Source: Pseudoalteromonas prydzensis
GTDB lineage: Bacteria > Pseudomonadota > Gammaproteobacteria > Enterobacterales > Alteromonadaceae
Direction of reading: 5' to 3'
Assembly (NCBI RefSeq): GCF_001661495.1
Contig: NZ_BDDT01000001.1
Coordinates: forward strand, 806,001-870,000
DNA: 64,000 bases
Positions 46,030 through 54,976 of the stretch are shown piece after piece; the first letter of the stretch is position 1, and every line of letters begins with the position of its first letter. A model generated the notes under the pieces. The model was given only the letters and a program-made list of their open reading frames with translations, did not search any database and was not told the DNA's origin. Both the position numbers and the translations under genes were made by a program.

Positions 46030-47040
46030 ATGAAACACGCAAAAAAGTTTGCTCATACATGTAAACTGATCGGTGCAAGTACATTACTTTGTTTAGCGAG
46101 TAATGCCATGGCTAAACAAGTTGAAGTACACGACCCGGTAATGACCAAAGAAGGCGATACATATTACGTCTTTAGTACGGGTATGGGGATCACTTATTAC
46201 GAATCCAAAGACATGAAAAATTGGCAGCTTACTGGCCGCGTATTTAAAGACGAGCCAAGCTGGGCAAAACGAGTGGCCAATGACTTTGGTGGCCACCTTT
46301 GGGCACCAGATGTATACCAAAAAGACGGTAAGTTTTATCTTTATTATTCCGTATCTGCGTTTGGTAAAAACACCTCTGCGATTGGTGTAACGGTTAACGA
46401 AACTCTAGACCCTAAATCACCAGATTATAAATGGATAGATCACGGTATAGTTATACAGTCTGTGCCTGAGCGTGATAACTGGAACGCGATTGACCCTGCT
46501 ATTGTTGAAGATGACAACGGCACGCCGTGGATGAGCTTTGGTTCGTTTTGGGGGGGCCTTAAATTAGTAAAACTTGATGATGATATGGTTCGTATTGCAC
46601 AACCGCAAGAATGGCATAGTATTTCAGCACGCCCTAACACCGAACACGGCCCTGTAGAAGCGCCATATATCTTTAAAAAGAATGGCTATTACTATTTATT
46701 TGTATCGTTTGATAAATGCTGCCAAGGTTTAGACAGTACTTACAATGTTCGTGTAGGGCGCAGTAAGAATGTAGAAGGCCCTTACCTTGATAAAGAAGGT
46801 CGTGACTTAAATAATGGCGGTGGTTCACTGGTGATCGAAGGTAATAAAGACTGGGCAGCACTTGGCCATAATGCCGCCTACACCTTTGATGGCAAGGACT
46901 ATTTAGTACTTCATGCCTACGAAAGCTCTGATAACGGCTTACAAAAATTACGTATTTTACCAATGACTTGGGACGATAACTGGCCAGTAGTTGATAGCAA
47001 AGATCTAAACAAGCGCACCACTAAGCTGATTGAGAAGTAA
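46030..47040 (+). CDS. GH43_5-like endo-alpha-1,5-L-arabinanase
   Basis: A 336-residue secreted GH43 enzyme. Signal peptide about 1-28. The catalytic acids lie in EVHDPVM, NAIDPAI and GPVEAPYI. HLWAPDVYQKDGKFYLYYSVS, SFGSFWGGLKL and DKCCQGLDSTYNVRVGRS are typical of the arabinanase group with Cellvibrio Arb43A. It would cut the alpha-1,5-arabinan backbone. The length is a bare catalytic domain, so it probably works in the periplasm on pieces already imported. A terminator follows. Confidence 0.9.
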   Translation: MKHAKKFAHTCKLIGASTLLCLASNAMAKQVEVHDPVMTKEGDTYYVFSTGMGITYYESKDMKNWQLTGRVFKDEPSWAKRVANDFGGHLWAPDVYQKDGKFYLYYSVSAFGKNTSAIGVTVNETLDPKSPDYKWIDHGIVIQSVPERDNWNAIDPAIVEDDNGTPWMSFGSFWGGLKLVKLDDDMVRIAQPQEWHSISARPNTEHGPVEAPYIFKKNGYYYLFVSFDKCCQGLDSTYNVRVGRSKNVEGPYLDKEGRDLNNGGGSLVIEGNKDWAALGHNAAYTFDGKDYLVLHAYESSDNGLQKLRILPMTWDDNWPVVDSKDLNKRTTKLIEK

Positions 47041-47064
47041 TGCAACGGTATAAATAATGAAACT

Positions 47065-47093
47065 AAAAAAACCTGCAGATTGCAGGTTTTTTT
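47065..47093. terminator. Bidirectional terminator
   Basis: AAAAAAACCTGCA / TGCAGGTTTTTTT with a GAT loop, between the endo-arabinanase and the converging FKBP gene. Confidence 0.9.
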
Positions 47094-47122
47094 ACACTTT
47101 AATTTAATACTAAATTTGCGTC

Positions 47123-47560
47123 TTAATTAAAATCGATTAGAGTAATATCCATAAAAATAAGCTGTTCACTACTGGCCGCTAATGACTCGTTAAGTGCCAC
47201 ACTGTAAATATCATAGGCAAGATGCGGTAAAATCAAAAGTTCATAACGGCTGCCTTTAGGCATCAGCATGAGTGCTTCTTGCAAACCATCTATCGCTTCT
47301 GCAATTTCATACTCTGCCAATTGCTCGATTTGCCGCGTATCATAAAGCACATGCCCTGTTGCAGTCATAACCCGTTGCTGCACCTTAACAGTGGCATCCC
47401 ATGAAGGTGGTTCGCCACTGCCAAGCTCAATTACGCGATACATTAAGCCAGAACCTGTGACGTGCACGCCAGGCTGTGTGATATATTGCTCTGCAAGTGG
47501 GTAGCGTCGTTCACTCACTTTTGAGTGCTTACTCTGGGTATGGTGTAAAGTCATGCTCAC
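47123..47560 (-). CDS. FKBP-type peptidyl-prolyl isomerase-like protein
   Basis: A 145-residue protein whose GLMYRVIELGSGEPPSWDATVKVQQRV, GLQEALMLMPKGSRYELLI and LIFMDITLIDF follow the FKBP fold of SlyD/FkpA-like isomerases. Several prolyl-isomerase pocket positions differ, for example the usual YGERG segment is YDIYS, so activity is doubtful. No signal peptide is visible. It starts 4 bases after the GH127 stop and is translated from the same mRNA. Its role in a carbohydrate operon is unexplained. Confidence 0.75.
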   Translation of the reverse strand: MSMTLHHTQSKHSKVSERRYPLAEQYITQPGVHVTGSGLMYRVIELGSGEPPSWDATVKVQQRVMTATGHVLYDTRQIEQLAEYEIAEAIDGLQEALMLMPKGSRYELLILPHLAYDIYSVALNESLAASSEQLIFMDITLIDFN

Positions 47561-47564
47561 TCTG

Positions 47565-50024
47565 CTACTTATTATTAATTAAGCGAATACCGTAAATACC
47601 ACCGGCAATAGAGCCTTGCTCGGCGCTAAAACGCAGTGTTAACGATGATGCTTGTTGCATTACATCGGTTAACGGGTAATCAATGCTATAAAATTCTGTA
47701 TCAGTTTGCTTAGCAGGTAAGCTGACTTTTGCCAACACCTCACCATTAATAGTGATGGTAAATTTACGGCCTACATCAGCATTAAAATAACGAATACGCA
47801 GTGCCACTGCTTGCTGATCTGGGTTGGCTAATGTGTATTCAAACCAACCTGTTGCATCACGCCAATGGTGGCCATTATTTACGCCTGCGCGGGTGTTTTC
47901 GCCTTTAAAATCATGCTCTACTTCAGGCTGTTGCTCACCCGGAGTAATTTGGTCAACCGTCAATAATCGTAACTGCTCTTTTGCGTGTTCTTGTGCTTTT
48001 GAATCTTTTACAAATTGGGTGAATTCAGCTTCACTTTGCTGCGGCCAATAAACTTGATAGCGACTATCATGCAACCTAAAAAACGGAATTAACTGAGTTG
48101 TTTGTGTACTTCCTATGCCCTGGCGAGCAATAGCGACATTTTTATCTGTGGTAAATGCCAACTCTGCGCTAGGCGTACGCTTTAAATCAGCAATAAACTG
48201 CTCAGGTTCACTGAGCATGATAGGCAGTGCTTCGGGTGGACACGTAGGTCCCGCAGCAATATGACCCATGCGGCTGTTGTCTGCCACAAAATTCAACTGC
48301 TCGTTTTTAAACGCCTGAACTTTTGTTGCCATAACCACAGGACCATACAATACTGCATAATAATCTTGGCCATCCGGCAATTGCTCTGTGTACAGCTTTG
48401 GCGCTAAAGTAAAAGTTAATTTGTCGCCATCATGCCAATCATGTTTTATTGCGTAATACCCCTGCTCTGCAGTGGCATTTATTGCTTCGCCATTAAGTTC
48501 AAATTGCAACTCATCATTAACCCAACTTGGTTTTCGAATATGCAGCTGCGCTGATGAGTTATGTTTTTTATCTAATGTGTTAATCACTAAGGTTATATTA
48601 TTAGCATCAGGAAAATGGCTTTGTTGAGTTACTTTTAAGCCTTGTTGCTGCCAATCAAGCGTACTGGGAATAAATAGATTTACCCATAAGTTATCATCAT
48701 GTTTACTGTAGATCAGCTCAGCATATTTACTATGGTTTTCAATGCCTGAACCGACACAACACCACATAGAATCTTGCACCGATGAATAGGTGCGATAATG
48801 GCCTGGTCGCATTGAGGTAAAATAAACCAAACCACCATGTTCAGGGTGTTGCGACGATAAAATATGGTTATAGGTTGCGCGCTCATAATACTCTAAATAA
48901 CGGGTATCAGCGGTTTTGAGAAACAGTAATTTACTGAGTTTCATCATGTTGTAAGTGTTACAGGTTTCAGGGCCTTCAACATCTTCAACCATAGGGGTAA
49001 AGTCGTTTTTATCGTGGAAATGCTCACGTACGCTGTTACCACCAATGGCTACTGAACGCTGTTTAGTCACTGTTTGCCAAAAGTAATCTGCGCCTTGCTG
49101 CCACGCTTCATCATCACTTGCATCGGCTACTTTTAACATACCAATAATTTTTGGGATTTGCGTATTCGCGTGTAAACCGGTTAGCTTATCTTGCTTTTCT
49201 AAAAGCGGATCGATAATGCTGTTATGGGTAAATTGGCGCGCTAGTTTTAAGTAACGTTTGTCTTCACTGATTGTTGCCATATCGGCAAATACCGCATTTA
49301 AACCACCGTATTCTGAGTAGAGCATCTGTTGAATTTGCTCGTCACTTAATTTAGCCGTTAAGTTTAAAAACCATTCACCTAATGTGAATAACATGGTTTT
49401 AGCTTGCTCACTGCCAGCAATTAAATAAGCATCACGCAGGCCGTGGAAAATTTTATCTATATTATAAAGTGGCACCCAACGATCATTTAAGCTAAATAAA
49501 TCAGCTTTAATATTACCATCGTGAATTTGTTGCCACATTGCTTGGCCATCTGGTATACCGCCTAAGTAACCGTTATTAGCCTGTTGCGCTCGTTGTAGCT
49601 CATTTAACATGTAATCTAAACGACGCTTTAATTCTTCATCGCCGGTTGCTGCCCAAGCAAGGCTTAGCGCTGATAAATAATGCCCACCAATATGACCATC
49701 AAGGCCGGTGTCTTCCCAGTTACCGTACGATGGCGCTTTTTGCTCGATACCAGCTTCTCGTAAGTAGGGAGCTAACAGTTGATCAGGATGTAACGCGAGT
49801 AAATAACGCACATTCGTTTGTTGTGCGTGTAAAAAAGGACCTGCACTTAAACTTACTTGATCAAGTGCAAAGAGCTGTTGGCTACTTTTGTCAGTTTGCT
49901 TAGTATCTTTAACGGCAGTGCCAGTATGTTCAGTTTGCTCGCTGCACGCAGTTAGCATCATTAACATAGCACCAACACTTACCAGTTGGCACAAGCCTAC
50001 TTTTATTGCTGCAAACATATCCAA
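47565..50024 (-). CDS. GH127/GH146-like beta-L-arabinofuranosidase lipoprotein
   Basis: An 819-residue protein of the Beta-AFase family (PF07944). A lipobox-like LTAC ends the signal region near residue 27. The zinc and catalytic thiol site is intact: E-T-C in EGPETCNTYN near 350 and the CC pair of SMWCCVGSG near 418, as in the Bifidobacterium enzyme where Cys is the nucleophile. A beta-sandwich C-terminal part follows. It should release beta-linked arabinofuranose from pectic arabinan or extensin/AGP-type side chains. It is in one operon with the GPH symporter and the FKBP gene. Confidence 0.9.
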   Translation of the reverse strand: MDMFAAIKVGLCQLVSVGAMLMMLTACSEQTEHTGTAVKDTKQTDKSSQQLFALDQVSLSAGPFLHAQQTNVRYLLALHPDQLLAPYLREAGIEQKAPSYGNWEDTGLDGHIGGHYLSALSLAWAATGDEELKRRLDYMLNELQRAQQANNGYLGGIPDGQAMWQQIHDGNIKADLFSLNDRWVPLYNIDKIFHGLRDAYLIAGSEQAKTMLFTLGEWFLNLTAKLSDEQIQQMLYSEYGGLNAVFADMATISEDKRYLKLARQFTHNSIIDPLLEKQDKLTGLHANTQIPKIIGMLKVADASDDEAWQQGADYFWQTVTKQRSVAIGGNSVREHFHDKNDFTPMVEDVEGPETCNTYNMMKLSKLLFLKTADTRYLEYYERATYNHILSSQHPEHGGLVYFTSMRPGHYRTYSSVQDSMWCCVGSGIENHSKYAELIYSKHDDNLWVNLFIPSTLDWQQQGLKVTQQSHFPDANNITLVINTLDKKHNSSAQLHIRKPSWVNDELQFELNGEAINATAEQGYYAIKHDWHDGDKLTFTLAPKLYTEQLPDGQDYYAVLYGPVVMATKVQAFKNEQLNFVADNSRMGHIAAGPTCPPEALPIMLSEPEQFIADLKRTPSAELAFTTDKNVAIARQGIGSTQTTQLIPFFRLHDSRYQVYWPQQSEAEFTQFVKDSKAQEHAKEQLRLLTVDQITPGEQQPEVEHDFKGENTRAGVNNGHHWRDATGWFEYTLANPDQQAVALRIRYFNADVGRKFTITINGEVLAKVSLPAKQTDTEFYSIDYPLTDVMQQASSLTLRFSAEQGSIAGGIYGIRLINNK

Positions 50025-50077
50025 AGTCCTTATTATTTTATTATTCTTTTAATCACGTTATTTAAACAAAGCGCTGG

Positions 50078-51415
50078 TTATTTAGGTAAACTTTGTTTGA
50101 TCACCATATCGGTATAGTACTGGTCGGTAATTTTGTATTTCTTTAAAATAAATCCAAGCAACGCATGGAATACACCTGGAATAACGGTAAGCATTAAAGC
50201 CAAGCCCATCAGTGTAAATTCAGATTGTTCAACATTAGGCTTGTACTCGAAAAACGCCAATAATAACCCCCCTGCAAGACCAGCTAAACCACCACCGGCT
50301 TTTTGGCAAAATGAGATGCCACCAAACGATAAACCAGACGCACGCACACCATCTTTAATTTCCCCGTAATCAACAGCTTCGGCAATTGCAGACCAAAATA
50401 CTGGCGCATGTAAATCAACCACAAAAGACAAGATAATGTATAGAACAAAGGCGAGGTAGACATCACCAGGTTGCACAGCAAAATACATCACAACAGAAAT
50501 CACGAGTACAGCGATTTGTGACTGGCGGAATAACTTCATTTTACAATAACGCTGGGTGATCCAGGTACTGGCGACCATTGACACAATCGAGGCAGCAATA
50601 CCGGCACTAGTAAAGGCCCCAGCTAAATCAGGTACCCCCAGATAATAAGTCGCATAATACATGGCGACACTGCCGCGAATTGCATAGCCTAACGTGCCAA
50701 GCACACAGGCTGCACACAGTAATAACCACTGGTCATTTTTCAGTAGTGCTTTAAATTGCGTAGCAATACTTTCAGTTTGTGGTTCATGGGTAATACGCTC
50801 ACGCGTAGTAAAAAAGCAAAATAAGAATAGTGCTACACCACAAGTAGATACTAAAATCATAGCCAGTTTATAACCATGAGCAATATCGCCACCGCCCCAC
50901 ATTGATGCTAACAAAGGCACAGAAAACACGATGATTACATTCGCAATTTTTGCAAAAAACATCCGATAACCATTCGCCGATAAACGCTCTTTAGGATCAG
51001 CCGTTAATACACCAATGTATGAAATATACGGGATAGCCACACCGGTAAACATCAAAGTAGCAAATAGGTAGGTAAGGTATGCCCATAGCAACTTCATGTT
51101 GTAATCAAAATCTGGGGTGGTGAATAGCAAAACGATTGCAATACCATAAGGCACTGATAAAAATAAGAACCAATGGCGGAACTGACCCCAGCGAGTTTTT
51201 ACTTTATCGGTAATAACGCCCATTAATGGATCAGTAAACGCATCGACAAAACGCGCCACTAAAAATAAGATACCCATATCAACAGGGTCAAGGCCATAAA
51301 TGTCGGTGTAGAAAAACGACATAAAATAAAATAACGCAGCAACCATCACATTGACTGCCATATCGCCGGCACCAAAACCGACTTTTTCTACCACTGATAA
51401 CTTTTGATTTTCCAT
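50078..51415 (-). CDS. GPH-family sugar:cation symporter (MFS)
   Basis: A 445-residue inner-membrane carrier with twelve helices. EKVGFGAGDMAVNVMVAALFYF, DAFTDPLMGVITDKVKTRWGQFRHW and the central YTTRERI-like loop are hallmarks of the glycoside-pentoside-hexuronide (MelB/XylP/YicJ) group. It probably imports arabino-oligosaccharides or uronides for cytoplasmic use, complementing the SSS symporter. It is first in the operon with GH127 and FKBP genes. Confidence 0.92.
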   Translation of the reverse strand: MENQKLSVVEKVGFGAGDMAVNVMVAALFYFMSFFYTDIYGLDPVDMGILFLVARFVDAFTDPLMGVITDKVKTRWGQFRHWFLFLSVPYGIAIVLLFTTPDFDYNMKLLWAYLTYLFATLMFTGVAIPYISYIGVLTADPKERLSANGYRMFFAKIANVIIVFSVPLLASMWGGGDIAHGYKLAMILVSTCGVALFLFCFFTTRERITHEPQTESIATQFKALLKNDQWLLLCAACVLGTLGYAIRGSVAMYYATYYLGVPDLAGAFTSAGIAASIVSMVASTWITQRYCKMKLFRQSQIAVLVISVVMYFAVQPGDVYLAFVLYIILSFVVDLHAPVFWSAIAEAVDYGEIKDGVRASGLSFGGISFCQKAGGGLAGLAGGLLLAFFEYKPNVEQSEFTLMGLALMLTVIPGVFHALLGFILKKYKITDQYYTDMVIKQSLPK

Positions 51416-51551
51416 ACAACTACCTGATTTTTAAAATACGTTGTACCTGAATACTTCATATTTAAAAGAATAAAGGTCACCTATTCTTTGTTTTATCACA
51501 TTGGTGACCATTGTATTGCTTATTATTGTAAATTTAATGCTAACCTGATTA

Positions 51552-51569
51552 ATAGTATTATCATACTAT
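51552..51569. promoter_or_regulatory. Palindromic candidate operator, GPH-GH127 operon
   Basis: ATAGTATTATCATACTAT is a perfect 7-bp inverted repeat with a 4-base centre, about 140 bases before the symporter start. It may show the full dyad of the GntR-type operator. Confidence 0.5.
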
Positions 51570-51607
51570 TTGTAACGCAACCATTTTAAGGCCAGATTCT
51601 AGAAAAT

Positions 51608-51636
51608 AAAAAAGCCCCGGATGATCCGAGGCTTTC
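51608..51636 (-). terminator. Terminator of TonB receptor 1
   Basis: Read on the minus strand, AGCCTCGG and CCGGGGCT pair (one G-U) around ATCAT and are followed by a T-run. It lies just after the stop of the receptor at 51651. Confidence 0.85.
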
Positions 51637-51650
51637 GACTTAAACACAGA

Positions 51651-54464
51651 TTAGAATGAGTAACGTGCACCCAATGCGAATGTACGACTAAATAAAGCAG
51701 TGTTAGAATTATGAGTGGTTGGGTACTCATAATAAGTTTGTGCTAACTCTTCAGTTAAGTTAGTACCATCAAAGGTAATCATAAAGTTTTCTGTTACATC
51801 GTAACTTAACTGGAAGTCCAAGCTTTGCTCTGGGCGGCGATAGACTCCAAGAGGGTTAGCAAACTGGGCTGCTTCGTAGTTATTTAAGAAGTTATCACGC
51901 CATACATACCCTAAACGCATATCAAAATCTTCGCGCTCGTAAATAAGTACTGTTGAATAAGACGACTTAGATACACCAAACATATCTCGTGAAGTATACC
52001 CAGTAAGTTCACCCTCTTCGTATATTGGCAGATCTTGGCTTGAATCAAGGAATGTCGCGCTGGCTTGAATACCTGCACCCATTAACCAATCAGGTAAATT
52101 ATCAGGGAAATAAACTAAACCAAGCTCTAAACCATCTAATGTGCCATTAGATGAGTTATCTGGCTGACTTAAAATATATGGATAAGGTTCAGTATCATCT
52201 GGGCCTTGATAATCCACAATACTTCTTGAATCAAATACAAAGCCTTCAATATCACGCTTAAACAAGGTTCCGTATAATGAACTGTCATCAGCAAAGTACC
52301 ATTCAAGTGTTAGGTCATAGTTCTTTGACTCAACAGGCTCAAGATCTGGGTTACCACTACTTGCTGTGCCGTAGCCAATGTTAGTCACGTCTTCTGTATA
52401 ATAGATAAACGAATTTAACTGTGCGAAATCAGGGCGACGAATTGTCTCTGTATAGGCTGCACGGGCAATGAAATCTTCCGCTAAATGATAACGAACCACG
52501 ATGCTTGGTAACCAAGATGATGAACTATTTTCAGCAGTACTCACTGCCGTTGGGTTCTGGTTGATATCAAAAAAGGTCATTTCTGCTTTAGCGCGTTCAT
52601 AACGAAGGCCTACTTGACCATCAAAATCACGGCCAAATAAGGTTGTTGAGAAATCACCTTGAACATAAGCGGCATACGAGGTTTCATCGATATCAAAGGT
52701 ATTTTCTAACTCGAGATCTGCAGCTTGAATGCCATAAAGTTCACGGAACTGTGAGCGGTTGTTATAAATATAATTTCCACTTGGAGCTACCCAACTTGAT
52801 GGGAAGTTTGCGTTACCATCAAAGAAACCGTTATTTACAGCTGCAAGGCCCGCATCCAATGAGCCAAATGGTTGACCTAATGCATTACCACCTGCTTCAC
52901 GTACTGAATCTGTTGCGCCGCGCTTGTCGTAGCGAACACCAAATTGCATTCCGTCAAAGCCGAAGTTATCTACAAACAACTCGCCATCTAAAGTAAACGT
53001 CAGGGCATCACCTTTAGAAGCACCGCCATTGTCGTATAGTTCAGCGACATTCCACTGCGCAGTGTCGGTTAAATCAGCTTCATTCGCTGGAGTATCAGGG
53101 TTATCCACATACTCTAATGCTGGGATACCATCTTTGTCATTAAAATCAACATTTAAGCCATATGCAACACGGTCACTTCGCATTGCAAGAAATTCTGTTT
53201 CGTATTGGCTGTCTTGATAATAAATCTCTGAAGAGAGGTTAAAAGTATCTGTAATGGCCCATTCACCACCGAGTGCATACACAAAGCTGTCGGTTTTGCT
53301 TACCGTCAAATCACCGCTATTAAAGCCATACGGTGCATCAACATAACGTTCTTTAATAATGTTAGTACCATCAAAGGTAACCGGTGGATTTTGCGTATCA
53401 ACATTGCCCCACCAATCTACAAAGGTAAAGCTAAGAGAATTAAATGACTCATTACGATAGCCATTGTAAAACGCTTCGAAAGTATATTGAGAGTCGTCAT
53501 TCGGACGCCATTGGAACGCCACATTAGCAGCTGGGCGCTCACGTTTACCGGTATAATCACTGGCAAAAACAGCATCACGAGATAAATAATACTCAGTTGG
53601 CACGCCATTGATATTCAATGTTGAACCCTGTTGAAACGGCAGGCCGTTTTCAAGACCAGGTTCCCATATTGGGCTTTCACTTACATTACCATTGCTTGGG
53701 AAAATACGCTCAAGCGGGCCATAACCGGCAGCTGGGTTTAATGTCATAAACGGTACCATGGCACCTGCAGCGATATTTTGGTCGCGATAATGAGTTTCAC
53801 CATATGAAACGTTAACTAACGCACCAAACTCACCAACACCAGATTCCCAACGATTTGTTGCTAATAAAGAGACATTTGGATCCAGCTCATCAGCCTGCTC
53901 TTGATAAATGCCACGAGCGGAAGCAACCACTTTTGAGCCATCGAAGTTAAATGGACGTTGAGTTTTAATATCAATTTGGCCAGCGATACCACTACCGACT
54001 TGTGATGATGAACGCGTTTTATAAACATCAACACTTTCTAGTAACGCCGCAGGAATATCGGCAAGCGCTACATTACGACCAGCAGCTGTAAATATTTGAC
54101 GACCATTCACCGTTGTTGTTACATCTGTTAAACCACGGATAGAAACCGTATTAACTTCACCTGCACCACGGTCAGTAACCTGTACACCGGTTACACGTTG
54201 CAGTGCTTCAACAACGTTATTATCTGGAAACTTACCAATGTCTTCGGCAACAATCGCATCTACAACTTGAAAAGATTGGCGCTTGATGTTTAATGCTTTA
54301 TTTAAACTGCCACGAATACCTGAAACAACAATAACTTCCATATCGTCTTTTTCAGCATTCACTGATGTATTATCTTCTTGCTGTGCATATGCAAATTGAC
54401 ATGTAACTGCCATTATTATTGCACTTGCTATGTGTGTTTTTTTGAACATGTTGGTGTTCTCCAT
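51651..54464 (-). CDS. TonB-dependent receptor (Xanthomonas/Caulobacter type) 1
   Basis: A 937-residue outer-membrane receptor with signal peptide (to about QFAYA, residue 27 from the first Met), a TonB box-like MEVIVVSGIRGSLNKAL, a plug with DIGKFPDNNVVEALQRVTGVQV and SIRGLTDVTTTVNGRQIF, and a barrel ending FALGARYSF. This plug wording is the TIGR01782 type found in polysaccharide loci. MFKKTHIA, five codons in, is an equally good start. It and the next receptor are paralogs of nearly equal length. It most likely imports arabino-oligosaccharides. Confidence 0.9.
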   Translation of the reverse strand: MENTNMFKKTHIASAIIMAVTCQFAYAQQEDNTSVNAEKDDMEVIVVSGIRGSLNKALNIKRQSFQVVDAIVAEDIGKFPDNNVVEALQRVTGVQVTDRGAGEVNTVSIRGLTDVTTTVNGRQIFTAAGRNVALADIPAALLESVDVYKTRSSSQVGSGIAGQIDIKTQRPFNFDGSKVVASARGIYQEQADELDPNVSLLATNRWESGVGEFGALVNVSYGETHYRDQNIAAGAMVPFMTLNPAAGYGPLERIFPSNGNVSESPIWEPGLENGLPFQQGSTLNINGVPTEYYLSRDAVFASDYTGKRERPAANVAFQWRPNDDSQYTFEAFYNGYRNESFNSLSFTFVDWWGNVDTQNPPVTFDGTNIIKERYVDAPYGFNSGDLTVSKTDSFVYALGGEWAITDTFNLSSEIYYQDSQYETEFLAMRSDRVAYGLNVDFNDKDGIPALEYVDNPDTPANEADLTDTAQWNVAELYDNGGASKGDALTFTLDGELFVDNFGFDGMQFGVRYDKRGATDSVREAGGNALGQPFGSLDAGLAAVNNGFFDGNANFPSSWVAPSGNYIYNNRSQFRELYGIQAADLELENTFDIDETSYAAYVQGDFSTTLFGRDFDGQVGLRYERAKAEMTFFDINQNPTAVSTAENSSSSWLPSIVVRYHLAEDFIARAAYTETIRRPDFAQLNSFIYYTEDVTNIGYGTASSGNPDLEPVESKNYDLTLEWYFADDSSLYGTLFKRDIEGFVFDSRSIVDYQGPDDTEPYPYILSQPDNSSNGTLDGLELGLVYFPDNLPDWLMGAGIQASATFLDSSQDLPIYEEGELTGYTSRDMFGVSKSSYSTVLIYEREDFDMRLGYVWRDNFLNNYEAAQFANPLGVYRRPEQSLDFQLSYDVTENFMITFDGTNLTEELAQTYYEYPTTHNSNTALFSRTFALGARYSF

Positions 54465-54584
54465 TGTATGTTTCCCCAGAAGACTAATTGCCCTCTGCTT
54501 GCCCTTATTTATGAAGCGTGTTGTCAGAGCCTCAACTAAGGTTGCGTTTTATTATGTTAATTATTTGCTGCCTGACATTGATAA

Positions 54585-54597
54585 TATTGTATGATTA
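54585..54597. promoter_or_regulatory. Candidate operator, receptor 1 promoter
   Basis: TATTGTATGATTA, about 120 bases before the receptor start on the minus strand. Confidence 0.55.
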
Positions 54598-54791
54598 ATT
54601 AACAGTCAACTTATAACGCTAAATAAATGTTAATTTAAAAAATCAAAATAAAGACTTCAGAACGGTAAATAAGAAGTGAAAAGTAAATGAATAACATAGG
54701 GTTAGACATTTAATTATGCAGAAGGTGAAGAACTTAATTATATTTAACAACAATTAAATAAAATTATTTTTTATTTTACACGAGCAATAAA

Positions 54792-54808
54792 GATACAATA
54801 TTACAATT
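54792..54808. promoter_or_regulatory. Candidate operator (second copy, receptor gap)
   Basis: GATACAATATTACAATT contains the motif in reverse orientation twice in tandem (ATTGTAATATTGTATC on the other strand). Confidence 0.45.
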
Positions 54809-54918
54809 CAGCAAAACAATTTCCCGCTCTACAACACCTGCATGCTGATGCTCATCAGGCTCCCTCTGCGACAAACGTTGCTATTTTTCTATCGTAGAAT
54901 AAAGGCTAAGCAGGATAC

Positions 54919-54947
54919 AAAAAGTCCCAGACATGCTGGGACTTTTT
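54919..54947 (-). terminator. Terminator of TonB receptor 2
   Basis: AAAAAGTCCCAG / CTGGGACTTTTT with an ACATG loop, 30 bases after the receptor stop at 54977 on the minus strand. Confidence 0.9.
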
Positions 54948-54976
54948 AACTTATAGATTTAGGATTACATAAACAC

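Larger units (their letters stand above)
54465..54976. other. Promoter region between the two receptors
   Basis: A 512-base gap with operator-like copies at 54585 and 54792 and the terminator of receptor 2 at 54919-54947. No gene is seen. Confidence 0.5.
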
